Part shown: one piece after another, positions 1-8,453 of the stretch
Layout: every line of letters starts with the position of its first letter
Position numbering within the stretch: the stretch's first letter is position 1
NCBI GenBank assembly: GCA_005502915.1
Contig: SCMT01000001.1
Location: 340,276-404,275, forward strand
From: Lysobacteraceae bacterium 2PB
Lineage (GTDB): Bacteria; Pseudomonadota; Gammaproteobacteria; Xanthomonadales; Xanthomonadaceae
DNA length: 64,000 nt
Direction of reading: 5' to 3'
Program-made: the position numbers and the translations under genes
Notes under the pieces: generated by a model
The model's input: only the letters and a program-made list of their open reading frames with translations
Told to the model about the DNA's origin: nothing
Database searches by the model: none

Positions 1-624
1 CATGTCGCGATACGACAGGGTCTCGCCGCCGGGCAGCGCATAGGTGCGGCCGAAGCTCGCCGCGATGTCGATGCAGCGGAACGCGGCGTCGGCCAGGTCG
101 TGCGCATGCACCGGCTGGCGCAGGCCGGTCGCGTCGCGCGGCAGGACGATGCGGCCGAAGCGCTGCGCGACCTGAACGATGCGGCTGAGGTTGCGGTCGC
201 GCGCGCTGCCATAGACCAGGGTCGGACGCAGCACGGTGACGGCCGCGCCGCGCGCGGCGGCGGTTTCGAACAACGTGCGTTCGGCCTCGCGCAGGCGGGC
301 GACGAGATCGCGTTCCTCGGCATCGGCCGATCCGCGCTTGACCTCGATGCTCGTGGATCCGAAGGCGATCACGCGCGGCGCGGCGACGCCGCTGCGCGCG
401 TACCACTGCGTGAACAGGTCCAACGGCCCGCAGCTGAAGATCACATCCGCCTGCTGCGCAGGCAACGCGAAGCCCGGCAGTTCGCCCGACCACCAGATGA
501 GCCCCGGCTGCTCCGCGCGCGGATCGCGCGAGACGGCATGCACGCGCCAGCCGTCGTCGCGCAGGCGATCGAGCAGCGGCATGCCGATCTGGCCGCTGGC
601 GCCGAAGACCAGCGCGGTCTTCAT
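1..624 (-). CDS. NAD(P)-binding epimerase/reductase, C-terminus beyond window
   Basis: Reading from the ATG at 624 to the window edge gives 208 residues without a stop. The N-terminus MKTALVFGASGQIGMP carries a GxxGxxG dinucleotide-binding motif right at the start. Further on there is a YGSARDRN stretch at the place where the catalytic Tyr would sit in the extended short-chain dehydrogenase family. This fits an atypical SDR of the NAD-dependent epimerase type; the substrate cannot be told. It starts 25 bp after the nhaA stop on the same strand, so it is probably cotranscribed with nhaA and the exchanger. The C-terminal third is missing because the window begins here. Confidence 0.8.
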   Translation of the reverse strand, partial: MKTALVFGASGQIGMPLLDRLRDDGWRVHAVSRDPRAEQPGLIWWSGELPGFALPAQQADVIFSCGPLDLFTQWYARSGVAAPRVIAFGSTSIEVKRGSADAEERDLVARLREAERTLFETAAARGAAVTVLRPTLVYGSARDRNLSRIVQVAQRFGRIVLPRDATGLRQPVHAHDLADAAFRCIDIAASFGRTYALPGGETLSYRDM

Positions 625-649
625 GCGCCGCCGCGCGCGGTCATGCGGA

Positions 650-1909
650 TCATGCCTGGGCCGGCGCCTCGCCGTCGCGCTTCGCGGGCAAGGTGGCGCG
701 CAGCCACAGGTAACCGAGCACCGCAGACACCACCGACGCGCAGAGCACGCCGAGCACGCTGGCTTCGGCCTGATGGGGCGAGGACACGAACGCGAGCGAA
801 CCGATGAACAGGCTCATCGTGAAGCCGATGCCGCAGAGCATGCCCAGGCCGAGCACGGCCTTGAAGTTCATGCCTTCGCCGAAGCGCGCGATGCCGGTGA
901 CATGGGCGAGCACCGCCGCAGCGACGATGCCGATCGGCTTGCCCAGCACCAGGCCCAGGGCGATGCCCAGCGGCACCGGCGCCAGCAGGTCGGATGCCGA
1001 CATGCCACCCAGCGCGAGCCCGGCGTTGACGAAGGCGAACAGCGGCAGGATCGCGTAGGCGACCCACTTGTGCAGGGCATGCTCCAGCCATTCCAGGGGC
1101 GAGTATTCAACCTCGTCGTCGACCTGGTTGTCCTTGTCGACGTGCGGGATCAGCAGGCCGGTGGCGACGCCGGCCAGCGTGGCGTGCACGCCGGACTTGA
1201 GCACGAACACCCACATCACCGCGCCGAGCACCAGGTAGGGCGTGAGCGCGCGGACGCGCATGCGGTTCATCGCGATCATCACGCCCAGCACCACGAAAGC
1301 GCCGGTCAGCGCGCTCGTCGACAGTTCGCTGGTGTAGAACACCGCGATGATGATGATCGCGATCAGGTCGTCGATCACCGCGATCGTCGACAGCAGCAGC
1401 TTCATCGCCAGCGGCACGCGCGAGCCGAGCAGCGACAGCACGCCCAGCGCGAACGCGATGTCGGTGGCGGTGGGAATCGCCCAGCCACGCATGGACTCGG
1501 CGTCGCCCATGTTCACCCAGGCATAGATCGCGCCAGGCACGATCACGCCGGCGGCGGCGCAGACCAGTGGCTGGATCAGCTGCGCGCGACTCGACAGTTG
1601 TCCGCTCAGCACCTCGCGCTTGATCTCCAGCGCCACCAGCAGGAAGAAGATCGCCATCAGGCCATCGTTGATCCACAGCAGCAGTGGCTTGGCCAGGTTC
1701 AGTTCGCCGACGCGCACCTGCACGGGCAGGTCGCGGAAGGCGTCGTACCAGGTCGACAGCGGCGAATTGGCCAGCACCATCGCCAGCACCGCCGCGATGA
1801 TCAGCAGGATGCCGCCCGCGGCCTCCATCTGGAAGAAATCCTGCAACGCGCGCGCGGCGCGCCCGGGCAGGACACGGATGATGACGGACTCTTTTGCATT
1901 ACCGGACAT
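650..1909 (-). CDS. nhaA: Na+/H+ antiporter NhaA
   Basis: This 419-aa inner-membrane protein of about 12 transmembrane segments exchanges Na+ for protons and serves pH and sodium homeostasis. The family signature residues are visible: Asp150 in TATDIAFALG (equivalent to E. coli Asp133) and the paired Asp180-Asp181 in AVIDDLIAI (Asp163-Asp164), which bind the ion. The length is slightly above the usual 388 because of an N-terminal extension and a charged tail. It begins 22 bp downstream of a second cation exchanger and is followed 25 bp later by an epimerase gene, which suggests one minus-strand operon. Confidence 0.95.
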   Translation of the reverse strand: MSGNAKESVIIRVLPGRAARALQDFFQMEAAGGILLIIAAVLAMVLANSPLSTWYDAFRDLPVQVRVGELNLAKPLLLWINDGLMAIFFLLVALEIKREVLSGQLSSRAQLIQPLVCAAAGVIVPGAIYAWVNMGDAESMRGWAIPTATDIAFALGVLSLLGSRVPLAMKLLLSTIAVIDDLIAIIIIAVFYTSELSTSALTGAFVVLGVMIAMNRMRVRALTPYLVLGAVMWVFVLKSGVHATLAGVATGLLIPHVDKDNQVDDEVEYSPLEWLEHALHKWVAYAILPLFAFVNAGLALGGMSASDLLAPVPLGIALGLVLGKPIGIVAAAVLAHVTGIARFGEGMNFKAVLGLGMLCGIGFTMSLFIGSLAFVSSPHQAEASVLGVLCASVVSAVLGYLWLRATLPAKRDGEAPAQA

Positions 1910-1931
1910 GATGCGATCAACCTCCCGCGCG

Positions 1932-2882
1932 TCAGCGCGTCAACACGATTTCGAACACGACCCAGAGCACGAAGGCCAGGGTCAGCACCCAGCCTTCGGC
2001 ACGACTGATCTGCAGGTCCTTGCGCAGCATCGGATACAGCAGCAGCGACACCGCAAGCGCCGCCGGCAGCTCGAAGCCGATGAAGGACGCGGGGATCGGC
2101 AGCGGCCGCAGCGCGGCCATGCCGCCGACCACGATCAGCAGGTTGAACAGGCTGGAACCGATGACGTGGCCGACCACGATGTCGCCCTGGCCGCGTCGCG
2201 CCGCGACCACGGCGGCCACCGCTTCGGGCAGCGCGGTGGCGATGGCGACGACGATGAGGCCGGTGAGCAGCGGCGTGAGGCCCCAGCCGGCGCCGACGAT
2301 CGGCGCATGCGCGACCAGCCACTTCGCGCCGAAGAACAACAAGGTGCCGCCGAGCGCGAAGCGCAGCAGGTTGAGGCCGAGGTCGTCGCCGGTACGCAGG
2401 TAGTCGGCGATCTCCGTGTGCAGTTCCTCAGGTTCGCGGCGTCCGCGCATCCAGGCCCAGGCCAGCACCGCGACGAACGCGACCACGAACAACAGGCCCT
2501 CGCCCCGGGTCAGCACCCCGTCGTAACCGAACGCCGCGAGCGCGATGGTCGCCACGACCAGACACAGCAGCAGGGGCGCGAGCGCGCGCCAGCGCACGAC
2601 CAGCGGTGCAGCGATCGCAGCCACGCCGAGGGTGAGTCCGAAATTCACGATGTTGCTGCCGATGGCGTTGCCGAGCGCCAGGCTCTGGCTGCCGACGACG
2701 AAGGCGCGCAGGTTGACCGCGAGTTCGGGAATCGAGGTCCCGAAGCCCACCAGCAGCAGGCCGGTCGCGAACGGCGACAGACCGAAGCGCCGCGACAGCC
2801 CGGAGGCGCCCTTCAGCACCGAATCGCCGCCCAGCGCCAGCAGCAGCAGGGCCAGCACGCACCAGCCGATCGCCATGCCCAT
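1932..2882 (-). CDS. Calcium/sodium antiporter (CaCA family, YrbG-like)
   Basis: A 316-aa polytopic membrane protein with the two inverted alpha repeats of cation/Ca2+ exchangers. The first repeat contains GFGTSIPELAVNL (about residues 46-58). The second, near residue 205-240, contains TALPEAVAAVV followed by GHVIGSSLFNLL. The conserved Glu of each repeat, which coordinates the ion, is present. The length matches bacterial YrbG-type proteins. Two in-frame starts exist (2882 and 2876); the first is used here. It lies upstream of nhaA with a 22-bp gap, so the two form an ion-homeostasis operon. Confidence 0.9.
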   Translation of the reverse strand: MGMAIGWCVLALLLLALGGDSVLKGASGLSRRFGLSPFATGLLLVGFGTSIPELAVNLRAFVVGSQSLALGNAIGSNIVNFGLTLGVAAIAAPLVVRWRALAPLLLCLVVATIALAAFGYDGVLTRGEGLLFVVAFVAVLAWAWMRGRREPEELHTEIADYLRTGDDLGLNLLRFALGGTLLFFGAKWLVAHAPIVGAGWGLTPLLTGLIVVAIATALPEAVAAVVAARRGQGDIVVGHVIGSSLFNLLIVVGGMAALRPLPIPASFIGFELPAALAVSLLLYPMLRKDLQISRAEGWVLTLAFVLWVVFEIVLTR

Positions 2883-3077
2883 CGCGTGTCTCCGTCGTGC
2901 AGATCAAGCCCGATACTATGCCATGGGGCTCCGGCTGTCGCCCGCGAGCGCACCAGGCCAAACGAGGACAACGCCTCATTCAGCGCGCGTGCCGGCGGAT
3001 GTCACGGCGCTTTCATCGCGCACCGCCAGAATGCGCGCACCGGCCTCCTCCATCGACCTCCCCCATCGGCCACGACC

Positions 3078-3812
3078 ATGCTCCTGCACAAGACAGAACG
3101 GGCTCGCGCTGCGCTGTCCGACACCCGATCCGGCGATCTCTCGCTGCACCATCGCCGCATCCTGATCCTCACCGACGGCAAGCGCAGCATCAACGATCTG
3201 ATGGCGATGCTCGGCAACGACATCCTCGGCGACATCGATGCGCTGATGCGCGCCGGCTATCTCGCCACCGCCGATGCGCAGGGCGCGCGCGGTGGCGCAA
3301 GCGGTGCGAGCGGTGCGAACGGACTTGGGCAGCGCCTGCGCGAGGCCGCGTCGCGCCTGCGTGCGGCGAGCGACGATGGCGTCGCCACGCCTGCGCAGTC
3401 CGGCATGGCGGCACCCGCAGCGGCCCTGCCGGCAGAATCGGCGACGATTGCAACGGCAACGGCATCCGCAGCGACACCCGCAGCCCCCGCCACCACGCGC
3501 CGTTCGCTGGCGGCATCGAAGATGTATGTGATGGACCTGCTGCAGATGCAACGCGACCTGCGCATCGCCGAATGCCGCACGGAGATCCAGTGCGCGCAGG
3601 ACGAGACTGCGGCCGTGGTCGCGTTGCTGGACGGCGTGCGCCACCTGATGCCGCTGGTCTCCGCCAGCATGGCGACGCGCATCCTCGCCCGCCTCGACGA
3701 AGTGCTGCCCGAGCCCTGGCTGCCCGCGCTGCGCGCGCTGCAGTCCGAAGTGACCGGAAAGCCCGTGCTGGCGGTCCACAACCCCGCCTCGGCGGCCTCG
3801 GCCGCGGCCTGA
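3078..3812 (+). CDS. Tandem paralogue 1: predicted winged-helix-like domain protein, unknown function
   Basis: A 244-aa protein with no recognised family. The first ~75 residues hold a domain shared with the next two genes: a K-T-E/D-K-A run, then an RRILILTDGKRSINDL core, then GYL. The pattern (aliphatic strand, DGxRS, helix, LG, helix, GYL) looks like a small winged-helix fold of the kind found in bacterial sensory proteins. A low-complexity Ala-rich linker follows (residues ~75-150). A C-terminal helical domain ends in LPEPWLPALRAL, which resembles MPEPWQAELQAL in the next protein. The ATG at 3078 was chosen because homology to the paralogues begins there. No secretion signal is seen. Confidence 0.7.
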   Translation: MLLHKTERARAALSDTRSGDLSLHHRRILILTDGKRSINDLMAMLGNDILGDIDALMRAGYLATADAQGARGGASGASGANGLGQRLREAASRLRAASDDGVATPAQSGMAAPAAALPAESATIATATASAATPAAPATTRRSLAASKMYVMDLLQMQRDLRIAECRTEIQCAQDETAAVVALLDGVRHLMPLVSASMATRILARLDEVLPEPWLPALRALQSEVTGKPVLAVHNPASAASAAA

Positions 3813-3984
3813 ACGACCGCAACCACCGGCGCGGCCACGTCACAGCAGGGCCGCGCCTTGCGCTACCATCCCGTCCCCGCGCCCGACGCCATGACGGTCC
3901 GGGGCCGGCCGCATCCGCGCGCCGGACGTGACCGTTGGCGCAGAGCGTGCGCCGCGATCTGGCCACAATGGATTGGCGGCAGCC

Positions 3985-4689
3985 ATGCGGATCGAGCAGA
4001 TGCGACCGGAAGACGTCCGGCTGGAAAAGACCGAGAAGGCACGCAGGGGACTGGCCAGCACGCGCACCTCCGGCCTGGGTGCGGCCGAACGACGCGTCCT
4101 GATCCTCGCCGATGGCCGACGCAGCGTGGCCGACATCGCAGCGGTTCTCGGCACCGACATCCTGCCGACCGTGCAAGCCCTGGTCGATCTGGACTACCTC
4201 GTCCGCGCCCGCCCTGCCCCCGAACCCGAAGCGCCGCCACCGCGCGCCGAACTCATTGGCGAACGCCTGAGCCACTTGCTGCGCGGCGCCTCGCTGATCC
4301 GCCAGGCGCGACCACGCACCGATACCGCGACGCCGGCCACCGCGCCACGCGCGGACGACATCGCGGTGCTCTCCGGCAGTTCGCGCGCTTCGCCGCTGCC
4401 GAAAGACGTCGCGCCGCGCTCGATCATCTCGGCCAAGACCCATGCCGTCGACCTGCTGGGGCTGCACAGCGATTCCCGGCTGGTCGCCGCAGTGGAGGCC
4501 ATACGCGGAGCGCGCGGCGAAGCCGAGGTCGCCCGCGCCATCCTCGATGCCGTCGCCATGCTGCGCGACATGGGCGAGCCGCAGTTGCTGTCCGGCGCGG
4601 TCGCCCTGCTCGATCCGCTGATGCCCGAGCCCTGGCAGGCGGAACTGCAGGCGCTCGACCCCGCAGGAGCCGCGCACGGAACTGAGTAG
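3985..4689 (+). CDS. Tandem paralogue 2: predicted winged-helix-like domain protein, unknown function
   Basis: A 234-aa paralogue of the preceding gene with the same two-part architecture. The N-terminal domain has EKTEKARRGL and RRVLILADGRRSVADI cores, then DYLVRARP. After a variable linker comes the shared C-terminal domain with AKTHAVDLLGL and MPEPWQAELQALD. Conserved positions are the Lys-Thr-x-Lys-Ala motif, the L-I-L-x-x-G-x-R-S strand-turn and the Pro-Glu-Pro-Trp near the end. The start at 3985 aligns with the paralogues; an upstream in-frame start would add unrelated residues. Function is unknown. Tandem arrangement and divergence suggest old local duplication. Confidence 0.7.
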   Translation: MRIEQMRPEDVRLEKTEKARRGLASTRTSGLGAAERRVLILADGRRSVADIAAVLGTDILPTVQALVDLDYLVRARPAPEPEAPPPRAELIGERLSHLLRGASLIRQARPRTDTATPATAPRADDIAVLSGSSRASPLPKDVAPRSIISAKTHAVDLLGLHSDSRLVAAVEAIRGARGEAEVARAILDAVAMLRDMGEPQLLSGAVALLDPLMPEPWQAELQALDPAGAAHGTE

Positions 4690-4836
4690 GGCTTCACTGA
4701 ACCCGCCAGCGCCAAGCGCTAGCATTTGCTAGCGTTCGTCGCCGTTCGGCGAATGCATCCGGATGCATTCGACCATCGCACCCCAAGGATCCGGGGTGTT
4801 TCGCGGCGAACCGCCGCACCCATGCAAGGAAGCCCC

Positions 4837-5136
4837 ATGCCGTTGAGCACGCTCAAGCCCCACCGCGTCCTGCTGGACAAGACCGACAAGGCCCACGCGA
4901 TCCTGTCGAAGACCTGCGCCGAAACGATCAGCCTGGCCGAGCGCCGGATCCTGATCCTCACCAATGGCGAGCGCAGCCTGAAGGATCTGGTCGACACGCT
5001 GGGCGAGGCGATCATGCCCTCGGTGCACCATCTCGTCGAACAGGGCTACCTCGTCGCGCGGCCGCGCGACAAGGCCATCGACCGTTTCGTGCTGGCCCCG
5101 GCCGACCGCATCGGCGGCCTGCTGCGCGGCAAATGA
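4837..5136 (+). CDS. Tandem paralogue 3: minimal single-domain version, unknown function
   Basis: A 99-aa protein consisting only of the N-terminal domain shared with the two preceding genes: DKTDKAHAILSK, then RRILILTNGERSLKDL, then GYLVARPRDK, ending RIGGLLRGK. It lacks the C-terminal PEPW domain. An AAGGAAG ribosome binding site at 4826-4832 decides for the ATG at 4837 rather than the one at 4822. The conservation of this domain alone, in three neighbouring genes, marks it as the functional unit of the family. No enzyme motif is visible; DNA or protein binding is only a guess from the winged-helix-like pattern. Confidence 0.65.
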   Translation: MPLSTLKPHRVLLDKTDKAHAILSKTCAETISLAERRILILTNGERSLKDLVDTLGEAIMPSVHHLVEQGYLVARPRDKAIDRFVLAPADRIGGLLRGK

Positions 5137-5142
5137 TGTCCC

Positions 5143-5180
5143 GGCGGATGCGCGGGGCCTCGGCCGCCGCGCATTCCGCC
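5143..5180. terminator. GC-rich hairpin between convergent genes
   Basis: Arms reading GGCGGATGCGCGG and CCGCGCATTCCGCC pair with one bulged base and lie in the 60-bp space between the third tandem paralogue and hmgA, which converge here. There is no T-tract, so a terminator role is inferred only from position. Confidence 0.3.
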
Positions 5181-5196
5181 ATGACCGCTGGCGGGC

Positions 5197-6516
5197 TCAA
5201 CCCTTGAAATGCCTCTGCAGCCCGGCCCAGCACTGCTGGTAGTCGGTCTGGCGATGGCGCGCGTGCAGCGCCTGGCGCGTCGGACGGATCACCGCGCGCG
5301 CCTCGAACATGAAGGCCATGGTGTCGCGGATGTAGTGCGGCTTCGAGGTGTCGGCGTTGCTCGCCGCCTCGAAGGTCGCGGCGTCCGGACCGTGGCCGGT
5401 CATGCAGTTGTGCAGCGAGCAGCCGCCTGGCGCGAAGCCCTCGGCCTTCGCATCGTAGGCGCCGTGGATCAGGCCCATGAATTCGCTGGCGATGTTGCGG
5501 TGGAACCACGGCGGGCGGAAGGTGTCCTCCATCGCGAGGATGCGCGGCGGGAAGATCACGAAGTCCATGTTGCCCACGCCGGGCGTGTCGCTGGGCGAGG
5601 TGAGCACGAGGAAGATGCTCGGATCCGGGTGGTCGAAGCTGATCGAACCGATGGTGTTGAAGCGGCGCAGGTCGTACTTGTACGGCACGTGGTTGCCGTG
5701 CCAGCCGACCACGTCCAGCGGCGAATGGCCGATGCTGGCGTGCCACAGATGGCCCTGGAACTTCGCGATAAGCTCGAACTCGCCTTCCACGTCCTCGAAC
5801 GCCGCGTTCGGGGTCAGGAAATCGCGCGGATTGGCCAGGCCGTTGCTGCCGATCGGGCCGAGGTCGGGAATGCGCAGGTGCGCGCCGAAGTTCTCGCAGA
5901 CATAGCCACGCGCCACGCCGTCCGGCAGCGACACGCGGAAGCGGATGCCGCGCGGGATCACCGCGATCTCCAGCGGCTCGACCTCGATCACGCCCAGCTC
6001 GGTGTCGATCTTCAGCCGGCCCTGCTGCGGCACGATCAGCAGCTCGCCGTCGGCGTCGTAGAAGAAGCGACCCTGCATGTCGGCGTTCGCCGCGTACAGG
6101 TGGATGCCGATGCCGTGCATCGCCGCCGGCGAGCCGTTGCCGGCCATGGTGAACAGGCCATCCACGAAATCGACGCGCGGCGCGATCGCATCGCTGCCCG
6201 GCAGCGGCAGCGGGCTCCAGCGCAGCTGGTCGGGGGTCACCGGGCCATCGCCGAAATCGTTGTGGAATTGACTGCTTGCACCGGGCGCTTGCGCATACGA
6301 CGTGAAGCTGCCGTGCATCGCCGCCGGACGGATGCGATACAGCCAGCTGCGGCGATTCTCGTGGCGCGGCGCGGTGAACGCGGTGCCGCTGATCTGCTCG
6401 GCGTAGAGACCGTGCGCCACGCGCTGCGGCGAGTTGCGCCCCACCGGCAGCGTGCCGGGCAGCGCCTCGGTCGCGAACTCGTTGCCGAAACCGGATTGGT
6501 AACCATTGGACTTCAT
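5197..6516 (-). CDS. hmgA: Homogentisate 1,2-dioxygenase
   Basis: This Fe(II) enzyme opens the ring of homogentisate to maleylacetoacetate in tyrosine and phenylalanine degradation. The 439-aa sequence has the family N-terminus [18 protein letters not shown]. The iron ligands are recognisable as His and Glu in [11 protein letters not shown] and His in NCMTGHGPD. An AGGA element lies 8 bases before the ATG at 6516, preferred over the in-frame ATG at 6525, which has no room for one. It lies downstream of hppD, the enzyme that makes its substrate, on the same strand but with a 163-aa unknown gene between. The next enzymes (maleylacetoacetate isomerase, fumarylacetoacetase) are not in the window. 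Confidence 0.96.
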   Translation of the reverse strand: MKSNGYQSGFGNEFATEALPGTLPVGRNSPQRVAHGLYAEQISGTAFTAPRHENRRSWLYRIRPAAMHGSFTSYAQAPGASSQFHNDFGDGPVTPDQLRWSPLPLPGSDAIAPRVDFVDGLFTMAGNGSPAAMHGIGIHLYAANADMQGRFFYDADGELLIVPQQGRLKIDTELGVIEVEPLEIAVIPRGIRFRVSLPDGVARGYVCENFGAHLRIPDLGPIGSNGLANPRDFLTPNAAFEDVEGEFELIAKFQGHLWHASIGHSPLDVVGWHGNHVPYKYDLRRFNTIGSISFDHPDPSIFLVLTSPSDTPGVGNMDFVIFPPRILAMEDTFRPPWFHRNIASEFMGLIHGAYDAKAEGFAPGGCSLHNCMTGHGPDAATFEAASNADTSKPHYIRDTMAFMFEARAVIRPTRQALHARHRQTDYQQCWAGLQRHFKG

Positions 6517-6649
6517 TGCATTCATCCTGTGATTGGCGGGCCGGGCCCGCGCCTGGAACGCGCCCGATGCTGTCGACGATGGTAGCGGTGCCGGCGACGT
6601 CGATGCGGTCGGAACGGATCCGCCCGGATCGCATCCCGCTCCGGAACCG

Positions 6650-7141
6650 CTATGGCGCTACCGAGACAGGTTCGATCCTCACGCCTCCGGAGGCCGCGAG
6701 TTCGAGGATCCGCGCGACATCGGGCCTGCGGACGACGCAGGCGATCATGTTGTCGTCCAGCCCCGATTCGAGCATCAGCAGCCGGTAGCCGCCATGCGCT
6801 TCGCCACGCACGGCGAGCTCGGTATCCAGCCATGCGAAGTAGCGGTCCACCGGCTCGCCCCAGAACGCTTCGGGGAACTCGGGCAACGGGTCTTCGAACT
6901 GGTCGCTGACCTGCTCGTGCAGCTCGTCGATCTTGTCGGACACGACCGTATAGCCGCCGAGCGCGGACTGCAGCGCGACTTCGCGATAGCAGGCCGCATC
7001 GGCGTCCAGCGTCCGCAAGAATGCCAGCTCCGGATCGCTTTCCGCGTTCTCCACGGCGGTCGCCATGGCATCGAGCTCGGCGTCTTCCGCCTCGCCGCAC
7101 GCCAGCAGGGCGATCAGTTCGCGAATCTCCGCGCGCTGCAT
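6650..7141 (-). CDS. Uncharacterised 163-aa acidic protein in the tyrosine-degradation block
   Basis: I do not recognise this protein. It starts 2 bp after the hppD stop codon, on the same strand, so it is almost certainly cotranscribed with hppD and read by re-initiation or coupling. The sequence is acidic and soluble, begins [20 protein letters not shown], has no signal peptide or membrane segment, and contains Trp/Phe-rich patches ([16 protein letters not shown]). A small acidic immunity- or adaptor-like fold is possible but not shown. Its place between hppD and hmgA suggests a link with tyrosine metabolism, but it may just be an operon passenger. Confidence 0.75.
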   Translation of the reverse strand: MQRAEIRELIALLACGEAEDAELDAMATAVENAESDPELAFLRTLDADAACYREVALQSALGGYTVVSDKIDELHEQVSDQFEDPLPEFPEAFWGEPVDRYFAWLDTELAVRGEAHGGYRLLMLESGLDDNMIACVVRRPDVARILELAASGGVRIEPVSVAP

Positions 7142-7143
7142 CG

Positions 7144-8232
7144 TTACAGCACGCCGCGCTTCATCTGGTCGCGCTCGATGCTCTCGAACAGCGCCTGGAA
7201 GTTGCCTTCGCCGAAGCCTTCGTTGCCCTTGCGCTGGATGATCTCGAAGAAGATCGGGCCGATCGCGTTCTGGGTGAAGATCTGCAGCAACTTGCGCTGC
7301 TTGGTCTCCGGGTCGGCGTCGATCAGGATCCTGTTCTTCTGCAGGCGCGCCACGTCCTCGCCGTGGTCGGGCACGCGCTGGTCGATCACTTCGAAGTAGG
7401 TGTCCGGCGTGTCGAGGAATTCCACGCCCTGCGCGCGCATCGCTTCGACGGTGGCGTAGATGTCGTCGGTGAAGCAGGCGATGTGCTGGATGCCCTCGCC
7501 GTTGTAGGCGTCGAGGTATTCGTTGATCTGCGACTTGGGATCCGACGATTCGTTGAGCGGGATGCGCACGATGCCGTCGGGCGCGGTCATCGCCTTCGAC
7601 ACCAGGCCGGTCTTGGCGCCCTTGATGTCGAAATAGCGGATCTCGCGGAAGTTGAACAGCTTCTCGTAGTAGTTCGACCACTTCTCCATGTTGCCGAAGT
7701 AGAGGTTGTGGGTCAGGTGGTCGATGAAGGTCAGGCCGAAGCCGACAGGGTTCTGGTCGGCGCCTTCGATCGGCGCATAGTCGGCATAGACGTTGCTGCC
7801 GCTGCCGTAGTCGTCGACGAGGTAGAGCATGGCGCCGCCGATGCCCATCACCACCGGGCGGTCGATCGCGCGGGTGTCCTCGCGCGTGGCGCGCTCGCCG
7901 CCGCGGGCCAGCACCTCGGCCTGCACCTCGGCAGCCGGCTTGCGGAAGCGGATCGCGAAACCGCAGGCGCAGGGGCCATGGGCGGCGGCGAAGTCGGCAG
8001 CGAAGGAATCGGGATCCTCGTTGACGAGGAAGTTCACGCCGCCCTGGCGGTAGACGGTGATCGGGCGGGTCCTGTGGCGCAGCACGGCGGTGAAGCCCAT
8101 GCGGCGGAAGTAATCGTGCAGGGCTGCGCCGCGGTCGGCCGGCGCGGCGTATTCGACGAACTCGAACCCATCGATCCCCATCGGGTTTTCGAAGGTGGTG
8201 ATCTGCATGCCGAGGTTGGGCTGGGCGCTCAT
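7144..8232 (-). CDS. hppD: 4-hydroxyphenylpyruvate dioxygenase
   Basis: This enzyme converts 4-hydroxyphenylpyruvate to homogentisate, the step before hmgA. The 362-aa length is normal for the bacterial family. The two vicinal-oxygen-chelate halves are present. Iron ligands are visible as His in FIDHLTHNLYFGNM, His in GIQHIACFTDDI and Glu in FFEIIQRKGNEGFGEG. The start at 8232 is supported by an AGGAAG site just upstream and by the usual N-terminus; a longer open frame continues upstream but reads through the promoter. Transcription probably starts near 8404 from a promoter carrying a MarR-type palindrome, leaving a leader of about 170 nt. Confidence 0.96.
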   Translation of the reverse strand: MSAQPNLGMQITTFENPMGIDGFEFVEYAAPADRGAALHDYFRRMGFTAVLRHRTRPITVYRQGGVNFLVNEDPDSFAADFAAAHGPCACGFAIRFRKPAAEVQAEVLARGGERATREDTRAIDRPVVMGIGGAMLYLVDDYGSGSNVYADYAPIEGADQNPVGFGLTFIDHLTHNLYFGNMEKWSNYYEKLFNFREIRYFDIKGAKTGLVSKAMTAPDGIVRIPLNESSDPKSQINEYLDAYNGEGIQHIACFTDDIYATVEAMRAQGVEFLDTPDTYFEVIDQRVPDHGEDVARLQKNRILIDADPETKQRKLLQIFTQNAIGPIFFEIIQRKGNEGFGEGNFQALFESIERDQMKRGVL

Positions 8233-8390
8233 GGACGTGCTTCCTGGGAGGGATGGGAGACGGGCCTTCGAACCCGCGACGGTCGTCCGCACAGGGGACG
8301 CCACGCCACGTACACTGCCGGGTTCCACGCCCACCACGGCCGGAGCCGATACCGGAAGGCCGGGCGGCGGGCGCTGACAGGCCCCGTGCA

Positions 8391-8418
8391 TTCGACGGAC
8401 CGAGCACGGGAATATAGT
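8391..8418 (+). promoter_or_regulatory. Predicted sigma70 promoter for the MarR gene
   Basis: TTCGAC at 8391-8396 and TATAGT at 8413-8418 are separated by 16 bp. The predicted start point falls near 8425, giving a short leader before the ATG at 8454. The -10 box overlaps the palindrome at 8415-8432, which would allow autorepression. Confidence 0.45.
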
Positions 8419-8439
8419 TTCAATTGAAACTACAGACAA
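8411..8439 (-). promoter_or_regulatory. Predicted sigma70 promoter for hppD
   Basis: Reading the minus strand, TTGTCT (8439-8434) and TATATT (8416-8411) are separated by exactly 17 bp. The spacer holds almost the whole 18-bp palindrome described separately. This is the best promoter match in the region and directs transcription into hppD. Confidence 0.6.
8415..8432. promoter_or_regulatory. 18-bp perfect palindrome, likely operator of the adjacent MarR regulator
   Basis: TAGTTTCAATTGAAACTA is perfectly symmetric and stands out as AT-rich in GC-rich surroundings. It sits between -35 and -10 of the predicted hppD promoter and over the -10 of the predicted marR promoter. MarR dimers typically bind palindromes of 16-20 bp in the intergenic region next to their own gene, so a bound dimer would block both promoters. 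Confidence 0.7.
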
Positions 8440-8453
8440 GACAGTTCCGACCG

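Noticed and set aside
8424..8453. Upstream TTG start for the MarR gene
   Set aside because: The TTG lies within the operator palindrome and next to the predicted transcription start; the ATG at 8454 leaves a normal leader.
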